A stretch of 64,000 nucleotides of DNA from Planctomycetota bacterium (GTDB lineage Bacteria; Planctomycetota; UBA1135; GCA-002686595): positions 1 to 64,000 of the forward strand of contig CANKOY010000012.1 in the NCBI GenBank assembly GCA_947484275.1. Direction: 5' to 3'. Position 1 is the stretch's first letter; each line of letters opens with the position of its first letter. Positions 9,248 to 17,634 of the stretch are shown here, in pieces. Under the pieces are notes generated by a model. The model ran no database searches. It saw only the letters and a program-made list of their open reading frames with translations, and had not been told where the DNA came from. Position numbers and translations under genes: made by a program.

Positions 9248-10525
9248 ATGTCTAGAACTCGCAGCAATTCCCGGCTCGATCCCCTGGCCCAAGGCGCAGG
9301 GGGGGATGCGTCTACGCGCGAGCACCAGACCACGATCTTCGAGCGTCTGGATTCACTGACCAGGCTCGCGAAGGTCGTCGATCCGCGAGGACCGGCGACC
9401 GCGCTGTTCTGCTGCGTCGTCGCGCTGGTCACGTTTGGACTGCTGGTCCAAGCCAGTCACGCCGCGACGATTCTCGACTCCGAGGAATTCTCACGTGTCT
9501 TGACGGGCCAGGTAGCGTTCCGCGCGGCGGGCTTGATCGTGCTGATCCTCGCGGCGCGCGTGGGACCCAGCGGACTGCGCCGCTTCATTCCGGCGATGAC
9601 CGTTGGCATTGGGGTGCTACTGGTGTGCGTGTTCCTGCCCGTGGTGGGCATTTCGCTCAATGGCTCGAACCGCTGGGTGAACCTGGGATTCGTCACGTTC
9701 CAACCCTCCGAGTTGGCGCGCATCGTCCTGGTCCTCTGGATTGCGGATCGATGCGTACGACTTGGCAGCGACGTGCGCGACATCCGCCGCGGCGTGCTGC
9801 CGATGCTGGGCATGGGCCTCTTGTTCTTCGGGCTGATTGCGATCGAGACGGACCTCGGCGGCGCGATGCTGCTCTTGCTTTGCATTCTCGGCACGATGTG
9901 GGTCGGCGGGGCGCGGCCCACGCATGTTGCCGGCTCGCTGATGGCGATCGGAGGCAGCGCACTCGTGCTCGGATTCACGTTGATTCCTTACATCCGCCGC
10001 CGGATCGAGATGTTCGTGGGCTCCACGGACAACGATCAGATCACGGGCAGCATCCTTGCCATGCACTCCGGCGGAGCTTTCGGCGTGGGCTTGGGTCAGG
10101 GCGAATTCCGCAACCACGGAGTTCCTTACCTGGAGAGCGATTTCGTCTTCGCCCAGGTCGGCGAGGAGTTTGGTCTGTTCGGGATGCTGCTGGTGCTCGG
10201 GTTGTTCCTGGCGGTGCTGTGGTTTGGCCTGCGCCTGGTGCTGTCGATCCGCGATCGTTACGACGCCCTGGCCTCCTTCGGGCTGCTGCTCGCCACGGCC
10301 TTGCAGGCGATGCTGCACGTGCAAGTGGTCGCCGGTCTGGCTCCGCCCAAGGGCATGACCTTGCCCTTCATCTCTCACGGCGGCACGTCGCTTGTCGTGT
10401 CTTGCCTCTGCACGGGTCTCGCGCTTGGCGCGGCCCGTCGCACTGAGCGTGCCGAGCGCACCGAGCGCTTGGCTACCTCCGAGCCTTCTGTGGCGCCCAA
10501 CGCACTCGAACCCCTGAGCACCTGA
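9248..10525 (+). CDS. ftsW: SEDS-family peptidoglycan glycosyltransferase FtsW
   Basis: FtsW polymerises lipid II at the septum as partner of the FtsI-type PBP. The 425-residue polytopic protein shows the SEDS signatures NGSNRWVNLG, QPSELARI, the loop ending VGEEFGLFGM, and PFISHGGTSL near the C-terminus. It has an N-terminal cytoplasmic extension of about 50 residues. The start is the ATG 3 nt after the mraY stop. RodA is the only close alternative and dcw context favours FtsW. Confidence 0.92.
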   Translation: MSRTRSNSRLDPLAQGAGGDASTREHQTTIFERLDSLTRLAKVVDPRGPATALFCCVVALVTFGLLVQASHAATILDSEEFSRVLTGQVAFRAAGLIVLILAARVGPSGLRRFIPAMTVGIGVLLVCVFLPVVGISLNGSNRWVNLGFVTFQPSELARIVLVLWIADRCVRLGSDVRDIRRGVLPMLGMGLLFFGLIAIETDLGGAMLLLLCILGTMWVGGARPTHVAGSLMAIGGSALVLGFTLIPYIRRRIEMFVGSTDNDQITGSILAMHSGGAFGVGLGQGEFRNHGVPYLESDFVFAQVGEEFGLFGMLLVLGLFLAVLWFGLRLVLSIRDRYDALASFGLLLATALQAMLHVQVVAGLAPPKGMTLPFISHGGTSLVVSCLCTGLALGAARRTERAERTERLATSEPSVAPNALEPLST

Positions 10526-10650
10526 CGCGCCACCACACCATCCACTCGGCGGTGACTCCGCTCGAGCCTGTTCCTTTCATCCCTTATCAGCCAACTTCGT
10601 CATCCGCACCGCGCCTCCAGGCAACGTGCCAGCACAGGAAACCCAAGAAA

Positions 10651-11580
10651 ATGCAACGCATCGAACGCTACGGCGTGATCGCCCTCGTCTTTCTCCTCGT
10701 AACCATCCTCGCCGTCGCGGTGTGGGGGCAGCGCAAGAACCAGTCGTTGCTCTCCATGCTGAAGCGCGACAAACCCACGGACACCGCGGCACTGGACACG
10801 CAACCTGTGCTGCCGGCGCCGGTGCTTCCGGGCCTGGGGCTCTCCTCCCCAAGCCACGAAGTATCCCAGGCGCCCGTGCAGCCTTTGAACTACGAGCCGG
10901 TGACGGCGCCTTCCACGGGGCTGATCGCTCCGGCGGGTCCTGGCAGCGACGCGGTCAGCTTTGATCACGGAAACGTGCTGACGCCGAACGGAGCTCCGGG
11001 CTTCATCAATGGGGGAACTCAGATTCCCTCGCCCCCGTTGGTCTTGACCCCGAGCCTGCCCGAGGGCGGCGCGCGCACGTACACGGTCAAGAGCGGCGAC
11101 ACACTCGGCTCCATCGCACAGCGCGAACTGGGCTCGACCAAGCGCTGGAAAGAAATCGAATCGCTCAACGGCGTCCGCTCGGAGCGTCTGAGCATCGGCA
11201 TGGTGTTGAAACTCCCGACGTCCACGTCGAGCGGTACGACGCAGACCTTGGTGCGCGCCGATCCGCCGGTCCGCACCCAGCCGGTCGTCTCGAATCCCAA
11301 TCCGAGCTCGAGTCGGACCTACACGATTCGCTCCGGGGATTCGCTCTCGCGCATCGCCGCGACGCAAATGGGTGACGCCAATCGCTACGGCGAGATTTTG
11401 GCCATGAACCCGGGCCTGAATCCGGCGAAGCTCGGCGTGGGGCAGGTCCTGCGCATGCCGCAGGAAGCGAAGCCGCAGTCGGTCGCCACGCGCCCCAGCT
11501 CGCGTCCTGCGCCGGCAAAGTCGGGAAATTCCGAGGTTGCCCGCGCTGAACCGGCCCCGAAGAAAGCCCGCGTGCAATGA
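10651..11580 (+). CDS. Membrane-anchored protein with two LysM domains
   Basis: The 309-residue protein has a single N-terminal hydrophobic segment (about residues 9-25), a Pro-rich linker, and two LysM peptidoglycan-binding repeats (about residues 143-187 and 224-270). Each repeat opens with a TYT-(V/I)-x-SGD motif and ends in a (K/R)-x-P turn. I choose ATG 10651, preceded by AGGAAA. The frame is open to a GTG at 10552 that would put 33 polar residues before the membrane segment. Lying in the dcw cluster directly after ftsW, it is likely to tether division machinery to the wall. There is no catalytic domain. Confidence 0.8.
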   Translation: MQRIERYGVIALVFLLVTILAVAVWGQRKNQSLLSMLKRDKPTDTAALDTQPVLPAPVLPGLGLSSPSHEVSQAPVQPLNYEPVTAPSTGLIAPAGPGSDAVSFDHGNVLTPNGAPGFINGGTQIPSPPLVLTPSLPEGGARTYTVKSGDTLGSIAQRELGSTKRWKEIESLNGVRSERLSIGMVLKLPTSTSSGTTQTLVRADPPVRTQPVVSNPNPSSSRTYTIRSGDSLSRIAATQMGDANRYGEILAMNPGLNPAKLGVGQVLRMPQEAKPQSVATRPSSRPAPAKSGNSEVARAEPAPKKARVQ

Positions 11581-11813
11581 GCCGCAAGTTCCGGTGGTTC
11601 GTGCTCGCGTCGTGCGCCTTCGTCGTCCTGATGGGCGCGGGCGAATCGATCTCCCTGCTGGCCGCTGGCCCGCAGGTCGCGAATCCGTCACTGGAACCCA
11701 GAGCCGTGGCCGCGTCTGCGAACCCAAACGCAGCGCGCACACTGCTTTCCGCTGGTGACCCCGGCGAGCGATCCGAGGTTGCGCCCGACGCACCTCGCGC
11801 ACGCCAGCCGTAG
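11577..11813 (+). CDS. Small hypothetical membrane or secreted protein
   Basis: This 78-residue ORF overlaps the LysM gene by 4 nt (ATGA). It has an N-terminal hydrophobic stretch (about residues 6-25) after a basic start, then a polar Ala/Pro/Arg-rich tail, which fits a signal peptide or single anchor. I do not recognise it. The translational coupling and the terminator just downstream suggest that it is the last gene of the first dcw transcript. Confidence 0.5.
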   Translation: MSRKFRWFVLASCAFVVLMGAGESISLLAAGPQVANPSLEPRAVAASANPNAARTLLSAGDPGERSEVAPDAPRARQP

Positions 11814-11829
11814 TCGCTGTTGACTCCTA

Positions 11830-11860
11830 GGTCCGCGCCCAGCCAAGGGCGCGGACCTTT
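11830..11860 (+). terminator. Rho-independent terminator inside the dcw cluster
   Basis: A perfect 11-bp stem, GGTCCGCGCCC (11830-11840) with GGGCGCGGACC (11847-11857), encloses a 6-nt loop AGCCAA and is followed by TTT and a C/T-rich stretch. It lies 16 nt after the stop of the 78-residue ORF and 155 nt before the murG ATG. The T-tract is short, so termination may be partial, but the stem is very stable. Confidence 0.75.
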
Positions 11861-12014
11861 CCCTGTCCCTGGAATTTCGCATTCGATCACCTTCAAGGTC
11901 ACGCTGCCGTTGAAGACCCTTGCCGTGCGTGAATCCGAACCGAGCGCGCGCTCCGAACCGGGCCGTGACCCGCGGCCTCTGTGCGCCCTGGACACTTCTC
12001 TGGATTCGCGCCCA

Positions 12015-13157
12015 ATGCGCGTGGCACTGGCCGGCGGCGGAACGGGCGGTCACATCGTCCCCGGGCTGCATCTACTGGCCACACCCGCGGCGCGCGAGCG
12101 CGTCGAGGACGTTCTGTGGTTTCAGACCGGCCGTGCCGTGGAGGCGCGCGTGCTCGCCGGGGCGGAGGAGTCGCTCCATCCAGCGCGCCTTGAGCGCGTA
12201 ACGCTGTCACTTGAACCTGATGGCGGTGGGGCGCCGAGCCTTGCTCGACTCGCGCTGTACACACTGCCTGCGGTCTTGCGCGCCCGTCGCGCCCTGCGCG
12301 AGCACGGCTCCCAAGTCCTCGTGGGACTCGGTGGATTCACCTCACTGCCCGCGGTCGTGGCCGCGCGTTCCCTCGGGTTGCCCACGGCGCTGCTTGAAAT
12401 CAACGCCCACGCCGGGCGCGCCACGCGCTGGCTCTCCAGACATTCGACCCGTGTGCTGCACGCCTGGAACGCGACCCTGCCCGAGCGCGGCAGCGAGCGC
12501 GACGTCGTGATCGGACCGCCGCTCGCCCCTGAATTCACACGAGGTGAGCCCAGCGCCGAGGCTGCGGCCCGCGCCCGCATCGAATTGGGCTTCGAGCCCC
12601 ACAGGCCACTGCTCGCCGTGCTCGGAGGCAGTCAGGGCGCTGGCGGAATCAATCGCTTCGTCGCCCAGCACGCAGAGTATTGGGCCCTCAACGGGCTGTC
12701 CGTGTTGCACCAGACTGGACCTGGCCGCCGTGCGGAGGGAATCGACGACGGGCCGGCCTATCGGGCAGTGGAATACGTCCGCGACGTGCCCCAGGCTCTG
12801 CGCGCTGCGAGTCTCGTGCTCTGCCGAGGTGGTGCATCGACCCTGGCGGAAGTCGGCGCCATGCGCCGCCCCGCATGGGTCGTGCCCTATCCGCACCACG
12901 GCGACGGTCATCAGGAGCGCAACGCGCGTGAACTCAAAGGCGGCGTTTGCATCGTCCAGGAGAAGGAACTCTCCACGGAGCTCGCACGCGAACTCATGGT
13001 GCTTTGCGGTCCAAAAGGGGCAGTTCAGCGGCGCGCCATGGCCGACGCCTTGGCCGGCCTCGTGCCAATCGACGGGGCCGCGCGCATGTTCGAAGAGGTC
13101 GCGCGACTTGCAGCGAGCTCGACTTCACACTTCCAATCCCAGGCCGCGAGGCATTGA
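12015..13157 (+). CDS. murG: UDP-GlcNAc:lipid I N-acetylglucosaminyltransferase MurG
   Basis: MurG adds GlcNAc to lipid I on the inner face of the membrane. The protein starts MRVALAGGGTGGH, the classical MurG N-terminal glycine loop, and has LGGSQGAGGIN and a C-terminal CRGGASTLAE donor-site motif. The ATG at 12015 gives 380 residues with the motif at the very N-terminus. The frame is open to a TTG at 11820, but that part runs through the terminator and shows no conservation. No clear ribosome binding site is seen. murC follows without a gap. Confidence 0.92.
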   Translation: MRVALAGGGTGGHIVPGLHLLATPAARERVEDVLWFQTGRAVEARVLAGAEESLHPARLERVTLSLEPDGGGAPSLARLALYTLPAVLRARRALREHGSQVLVGLGGFTSLPAVVAARSLGLPTALLEINAHAGRATRWLSRHSTRVLHAWNATLPERGSERDVVIGPPLAPEFTRGEPSAEAAARARIELGFEPHRPLLAVLGGSQGAGGINRFVAQHAEYWALNGLSVLHQTGPGRRAEGIDDGPAYRAVEYVRDVPQALRAASLVLCRGGASTLAEVGAMRRPAWVVPYPHHGDGHQERNARELKGGVCIVQEKELSTELARELMVLCGPKGAVQRRAMADALAGLVPIDGAARMFEEVARLAASSTSHFQSQAARH

Positions 13158-14642
13158 ATGAGCAGGATGCAACGCACTCAAGAATCCAGCAGTCCCCCCA
13201 GGTCCACAATTCAACACGTGCTGTGTCAGGGGATTCCCAAGCGAGTGCACTTGCTCGGCGCCGGCGGCGCGGGCGTGAGCGGCGCTGCGCGCGTGCTCTT
13301 CGAACACGGGCATTCACTGAGCGGCCACGACCGAGCCCACGGACCTCACGTGGAGCTGTTGCGCACCATGGGCGTCTCCGTCGAAGTGTCGGATCAGGCC
13401 TCGGCGCGCTTGCCCGAGGGCGTCGCGTTGCTAGTGCGCTCGGCTGCGATCTCGCGCGAGGATCCGCAGATTCGTGAAGCCGAAGAGCGCGGAATTCCCG
13501 TGCTGAAATACTCAGAACTCCTGGGGCGCATCACTCCAGCCGGTCGCACGTTGGCGGTGGCAGGCACCCATGGAAAAACCACCTCGTCTTGGTTGGCGTA
13601 CCATGCGGCGCGCGGCGTGGCGTCGGCGCTGCAGTTGCCTCGCCCGGGCGCGATCATCGGCGGAATCTGCGCGAAGCTCGTCACCAATGCACTGGTGGAA
13701 GAACCCGCGGGATTGTTCGTCGTCGAGGCCTGCGAGTACGACAGCTCGTTTCTGAAGCTCGCACCCCAGAGCGCGATTATCACCAACGTCGAGGACGATC
13801 ACCTCGACTACTTCGGCACCACCGAGGCGATCCACAAAGACTTCAGTCGCTTCGCGGATCGCGTGCACCCCGAAGGCTTGCTGGTGATCGGCGAGAAAGT
13901 CCCGCGCGGCGTGGAAATGGCAGCGCGCTGTCCGGTGTGGCGTTTCCGTCGTGATGTGTTCGCCGACCTGTTGGGCGAGCGCCAAGGGCGCTTCATCATG
14001 CGCGTGCGCGGTCCGGGCTTTGAAATCCCCGAGGTTCACCTCGGCGTGCCCGGACAATTCAACGTCGAGAACGCGGCCCTGGCCTTGAGCCTGGTGGTCG
14101 GCAGTTCGGCGCGGTTGTGGGATCTGGAGCCTGTGGACATCGGTCGCGCCGCCGCCGCGGGTCTTCAGGAATTCGTCGGTGCCAAGCGTCGCTTCGAATC
14201 CTGGGGCAGCGTGGGTCGCATCGAATTGGTTCACGATTACGCGCACCATCCGACGGAGGTGCGCGTGACGCTCGAAGCGGCCCATCGCGTGTTTCCTGGC
14301 CGCCCGCTGCACGTTTTGTTCCAACCACACCAACACAGCCGGACGTCGCGCTTCCTGAACGAGTTCATCGAAAGTCTGCGCATGGCCGATCGCGTCGTGG
14401 TCTCAGAGGTCTACGGCGCGCGCACGCACATCGACGGGGCGAAGTCGGCCAACGCCCAGGACATCGTGGATGGGTTGAGGCGCTGCAACGTCGCTGCTGC
14501 GTCGCCCGGCGACAAGTCCACCAGCGCTCGCGAGTTTGCCGCGGGACTGCCGGAGAACTCGGTGGGATTGGTGCTCGGCGCTGGGGACATCGAGGACGTG
14601 AAAGCGGAGCTCTTGGTCCAGCTAGCCGAACGTCGGCCATGA
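13158..14642 (+). CDS. murC: UDP-N-acetylmuramate--L-alanine ligase MurC
   Basis: MurC adds the first stem-peptide residue, L-Ala, to UDP-MurNAc. The 494-residue protein has the N-terminal GAGGAGVSG nucleotide fold, the P-loop GTHGKTT, the VEACEYDSSF segment, NVEDDHLDYF and the DYAHHPTEV motif of MurC. Its ATG directly follows the murG stop (TGAATG), and its own stop overlaps the murB start by 4 nt. Confidence 0.94.
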   Translation: MSRMQRTQESSSPPRSTIQHVLCQGIPKRVHLLGAGGAGVSGAARVLFEHGHSLSGHDRAHGPHVELLRTMGVSVEVSDQASARLPEGVALLVRSAAISREDPQIREAEERGIPVLKYSELLGRITPAGRTLAVAGTHGKTTSSWLAYHAARGVASALQLPRPGAIIGGICAKLVTNALVEEPAGLFVVEACEYDSSFLKLAPQSAIITNVEDDHLDYFGTTEAIHKDFSRFADRVHPEGLLVIGEKVPRGVEMAARCPVWRFRRDVFADLLGERQGRFIMRVRGPGFEIPEVHLGVPGQFNVENAALALSLVVGSSARLWDLEPVDIGRAAAAGLQEFVGAKRRFESWGSVGRIELVHDYAHHPTEVRVTLEAAHRVFPGRPLHVLFQPHQHSRTSRFLNEFIESLRMADRVVVSEVYGARTHIDGAKSANAQDIVDGLRRCNVAAASPGDKSTSAREFAAGLPENSVGLVLGAGDIEDVKAELLVQLAERRP

Positions 14643-15625
14643 ACGCCGCGCTCAGCTGGCCCTGCGCAGCGTTGCCCGGGGCCGCGCTCGCCGACCGGAC
14701 GACGATGCACGTCGGTGGCCGCGTCCAGTGGTTGCTCGAGCCAGCGAATCCGGAAGAACTCGCCCGCGCGTGGAATGCGGCGCGCGAGCGCGGCTACTTG
14801 CCGCGCATTCTTGGCGGCGGTGCCAACCTGGTGATCGAGGACGGCGAACTCGACGGGGTCGTGATCACCACCGCGCGCATGCGCTACATCTTGCGGCCCG
14901 GCCATAGCGAGGATCCGCGCGGTGAATGGACTCTGCGCCAGGATCCGCTGCCGGCCGCCATGGAAGACTCGGCTCCGCGCCTGGTGGCCTGGGCCGGCGC
15001 GACGATTCCGGGGCTGGTGGGCACGGCCACGAAACTGGGTTGGAGCGGCCTTGAGGGACTCGCCGGGATTCCCGGGCAGGTGGGCGGCGCCGCGGCCATG
15101 AACGCCGGTGGACGCTGGGGTGATTTTTGGGACGTGGTCGAGTCGGTGCACGTGCTCGACCGGCACAGTGGCGTGCTGCGCGAATTGCCTCGCGCGGAGT
15201 GCGCGCCTTCCTATCGCGATGGGGGCATGGTGGACTTTGTCGTGCTCGGCGTCGTCGTGCGCCTGGTCAAGCGCACGATCCCCGAGGTCGAGGCGAAAGT
15301 GCGCGACTATTTGCAGACCAAGCGCCGCGTCCAGCCGGTGACGGAATGGTCCGCGGGCTGCATTTTCAAGAACCCGAGTCCTGAATTGTCCGATGGGCGT
15401 TCGGCCGGAAAACTGATCGAGGACGCGGGCGCCAAGGCGCTCTCGCGCGGTGCGGCGGCAGTCAGCGCCCTGCACGGGAATTTCATCGTCAATTCTGGCG
15501 CGGCAACGGCGAAGGATGTCCTGGCATTGATCGAGGACGTGCGCCAGCTCGTCCGGAGCAAGACCGGCATTGAACTCGTCACCGAGGTCAAGGTCTGGCG
15601 CGCGAGCGATATCGTGCGCGGCTGA
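14639..15625 (+). CDS. murB: UDP-N-acetylenolpyruvoylglucosamine reductase MurB
   Basis: MurB is a flavoenzyme that reduces UDP-GlcNAc-enolpyruvate to UDP-MurNAc. The 328-residue protein has the FAD-binding motif with GGGANL at 59-64, the GIPGQVGGAAAMNAG segment, and SAGCIFKNP at 238-246. The position that is usually the proton-donating Ser in this motif is Cys241 here, a substitution also met in some MurB proteins. The next gene on this strand is thrS; no ddl, ftsQ, ftsA or ftsZ follows. Confidence 0.92.
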   Translation: MNAALSWPCAALPGAALADRTTMHVGGRVQWLLEPANPEELARAWNAARERGYLPRILGGGANLVIEDGELDGVVITTARMRYILRPGHSEDPRGEWTLRQDPLPAAMEDSAPRLVAWAGATIPGLVGTATKLGWSGLEGLAGIPGQVGGAAAMNAGGRWGDFWDVVESVHVLDRHSGVLRELPRAECAPSYRDGGMVDFVVLGVVVRLVKRTIPEVEAKVRDYLQTKRRVQPVTEWSAGCIFKNPSPELSDGRSAGKLIEDAGAKALSRGAAAVSALHGNFIVNSGAATAKDVLALIEDVRQLVRSKTGIELVTEVKVWRASDIVRG

Positions 15626-15688
15626 GCCCGATTCGCGCGTTCGCACGTCCCGACGACGGCAAGCCGTGCCCCGCTCCGCCGCCGACGA

Positions 15689-15694
15689 TATAGT
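15689..15694 (+). promoter_or_regulatory. Possible -10 element for thrS
   Basis: TATAGT at 15689-15694 stands out in the otherwise GC-rich 200-bp gap between murB and thrS and differs from TATAAT at one base. No good -35 is seen 16-18 nt upstream. If used, the leader would be about 125 nt. I see no T-box features in it. Confidence 0.3.
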
Positions 15695-15827
15695 GGTCCG
15701 CTTGCGTGCGTCCGCTGGAGCCGGGCGCAACTGTTGCGCGCGCCAGGTCGGCCGAGCTCAGTCCATCGCTCCCTCGCTCCGCCGCAGGTTGCGCCGGCGC
15801 GGGTGCCCATCGAGCAGGAGACGAACG

Positions 15828-17594
15828 ATGTCAACTCAACCGGCGGCTTCCCAGGTTGGCGAGCCTTTCCCCCTGTCCACCCTGCGGCACTCGGTGTCGC
15901 ACTTGATGGCCTCGGCCGTCCAACGCCTGTATCCCGGGGTGAGCTTCGGATTCGGGCCGTCGATCGAGCACGGTTTCTACTACGACTTCGAGCTGCCGGT
16001 GAAGCTCGAGGACGCGGACCTCGCCGCGATCGAGAAGGAGATGCGGCGCATCGCCAAGCAAACTCCAGCGCTCGAGTGCGAGACCGTCACGCGCGCAGAG
16101 GCGCGCCGTCGACTCCTGGCCCGCAATCAGAGCTACAAGGTCGAGGCCCTCGATTCGATTCCCGAGGCGGAAGCGATCACGATCTACCGTCACGGCGATT
16201 GGGAGGATCTGTGCGAAGGGCCGCACATCGATCGCCTCGACCGCAACTTCCATTTCAAACTACTCTCGCTCGCGGGCGCCTATTGGCGCGGCGACGAAAA
16301 GCGGCCGATGCTTCAGCGCGTGTACGGCACGGCATTTTGGAGCAAGGAGGATTTCGACAAGCATCTCGCCTGGCTGATCGAGGTCAAGGCCCGCGACCAT
16401 CGCAAGCTCGGCACCGAGCTGGATCTGTTCAGCACTCACCAGGAAGCTGGCGCGGGCTTTGTGTTCTGGCATCCGAATCTGGGCGCGGTACGGCGCGCGA
16501 TTGAGACGTTCTGGTGGGAGGAACATCAGCGCCGTGGCTACGACGCCGTGTACGCGCCCCATGTGCTGCGCGAGGGCATTTTCGCGGTCTCCGGTCACCT
16601 GGAGAACTACGCGGAAATGATGTACGCGCCGATGGAAATCGACGAGATGCCCTACCGCGTCAAGCCGATGAATTGCCCCGGCCACGTGATCATGTACAAG
16701 AGCCGGAACCACAGTTACCGCGACTTGCCCTTGCGCTGGGCAGAACTGGGCACGGTCTATCGCTACGAGAAATCCGGCGTGCTGCACGGCATGTTGCGTG
16801 TGCGCGGATTCACCCAAGACGACGCGCACATCTTCTGCACGCCCGAGCAGCTCGCGGAAGAAATCGCGGGCGTGGTGGAGCTGATTCGCCTGATGCTGTC
16901 GACCTTTGGATTCGAGTACACCGCCTATTTGGCGACGCGGCCACAGAAGGCCATTGGATCCGTGGAGGTCTGGGAGAAGGCCACGGCAGCCCTACGCCGC
17001 GCGGCGGAATTGCAGAACCTGCCCTTGACCCTCGACGAAGGCGGCGGCGCCTTCTACGGGCCGAAGATCGACTTCAAAGTTCGCGACGCACTGGGCCGCG
17101 AGTGGCAGAACTCGACGGTGCAGTGCGACTTCAATCTGCCCGAGCGCTTTGAGATGAAGTACACCGACTCCGACGGCAAGGAAAAACGTCCGATCATGGT
17201 GCACCGCGCCGTGCTCGGCTCCATGGAGCGCTTCGTCGGCGGACTGATTGAGCACTTTGGTGGGAAATTCCCGCTGTGGTGCGCGCCCAAGCAAGTGGCG
17301 TTGATTCCGATCCGCGAGGAGCATGCCGAATACGTTCGTGGCCTGGCGAAGCGCCTGCGCGAGTCCCTGTACCGCGTCGAGTGCATGGACGATCCCGGCC
17401 ACATGAACAAGAAGATCAAGGAAGCTCAGCACGCGCAGATTCCCTTCATGTTGATCGCCGGCGATCGCGAAGCCGCGGAAGGCACGGTCGCCGTTCGCCG
17501 CCGCGGGACGCGCGAGCAGGTGGACATGGGCTTCGACGATTTCGTCGCGCTGATCGAGCGACTGCGCACGACGAAGTCGCTGGAATTGACCTGA
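15828..17594 (+). CDS. thrS: Threonine--tRNA ligase
   Basis: ThrRS charges tRNA-Thr. The 588-residue protein starts almost directly with the editing domain (LRHSVSHLMASAVQ, a histidine-rich editing-site motif). It continues with the class II core, including MNCPGHVIMYK with the zinc-binding Cys, GVLHGMLRVRGFTQDDAH, and the C-terminal anticodon-binding domain. The usual N-terminal TGS domain (about 60 residues) is absent. The ATG at 15828 has AGGAG about 9 nt upstream. The frame is open upstream but carries no TGS-like sequence. Confidence 0.94.
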   Translation: MSTQPAASQVGEPFPLSTLRHSVSHLMASAVQRLYPGVSFGFGPSIEHGFYYDFELPVKLEDADLAAIEKEMRRIAKQTPALECETVTRAEARRRLLARNQSYKVEALDSIPEAEAITIYRHGDWEDLCEGPHIDRLDRNFHFKLLSLAGAYWRGDEKRPMLQRVYGTAFWSKEDFDKHLAWLIEVKARDHRKLGTELDLFSTHQEAGAGFVFWHPNLGAVRRAIETFWWEEHQRRGYDAVYAPHVLREGIFAVSGHLENYAEMMYAPMEIDEMPYRVKPMNCPGHVIMYKSRNHSYRDLPLRWAELGTVYRYEKSGVLHGMLRVRGFTQDDAHIFCTPEQLAEEIAGVVELIRLMLSTFGFEYTAYLATRPQKAIGSVEVWEKATAALRRAAELQNLPLTLDEGGGAFYGPKIDFKVRDALGREWQNSTVQCDFNLPERFEMKYTDSDGKEKRPIMVHRAVLGSMERFVGGLIEHFGGKFPLWCAPKQVALIPIREEHAEYVRGLAKRLRESLYRVECMDDPGHMNKKIKEAQHAQIPFMLIAGDREAAEGTVAVRRRGTREQVDMGFDDFVALIERLRTTKSLELT

Positions 17595-17634
17595 GCGCCC
17601 GCACAGGCGTGCGCAGGCCGCGGCGGGATCGCCG

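Noticed and set aside
15626-15827. T-box or other leader riboswitch upstream of thrS
   Set aside because: The T-box consensus TGGNACCGCG is not present and the GC-rich hairpins do not form a recognisable switch.
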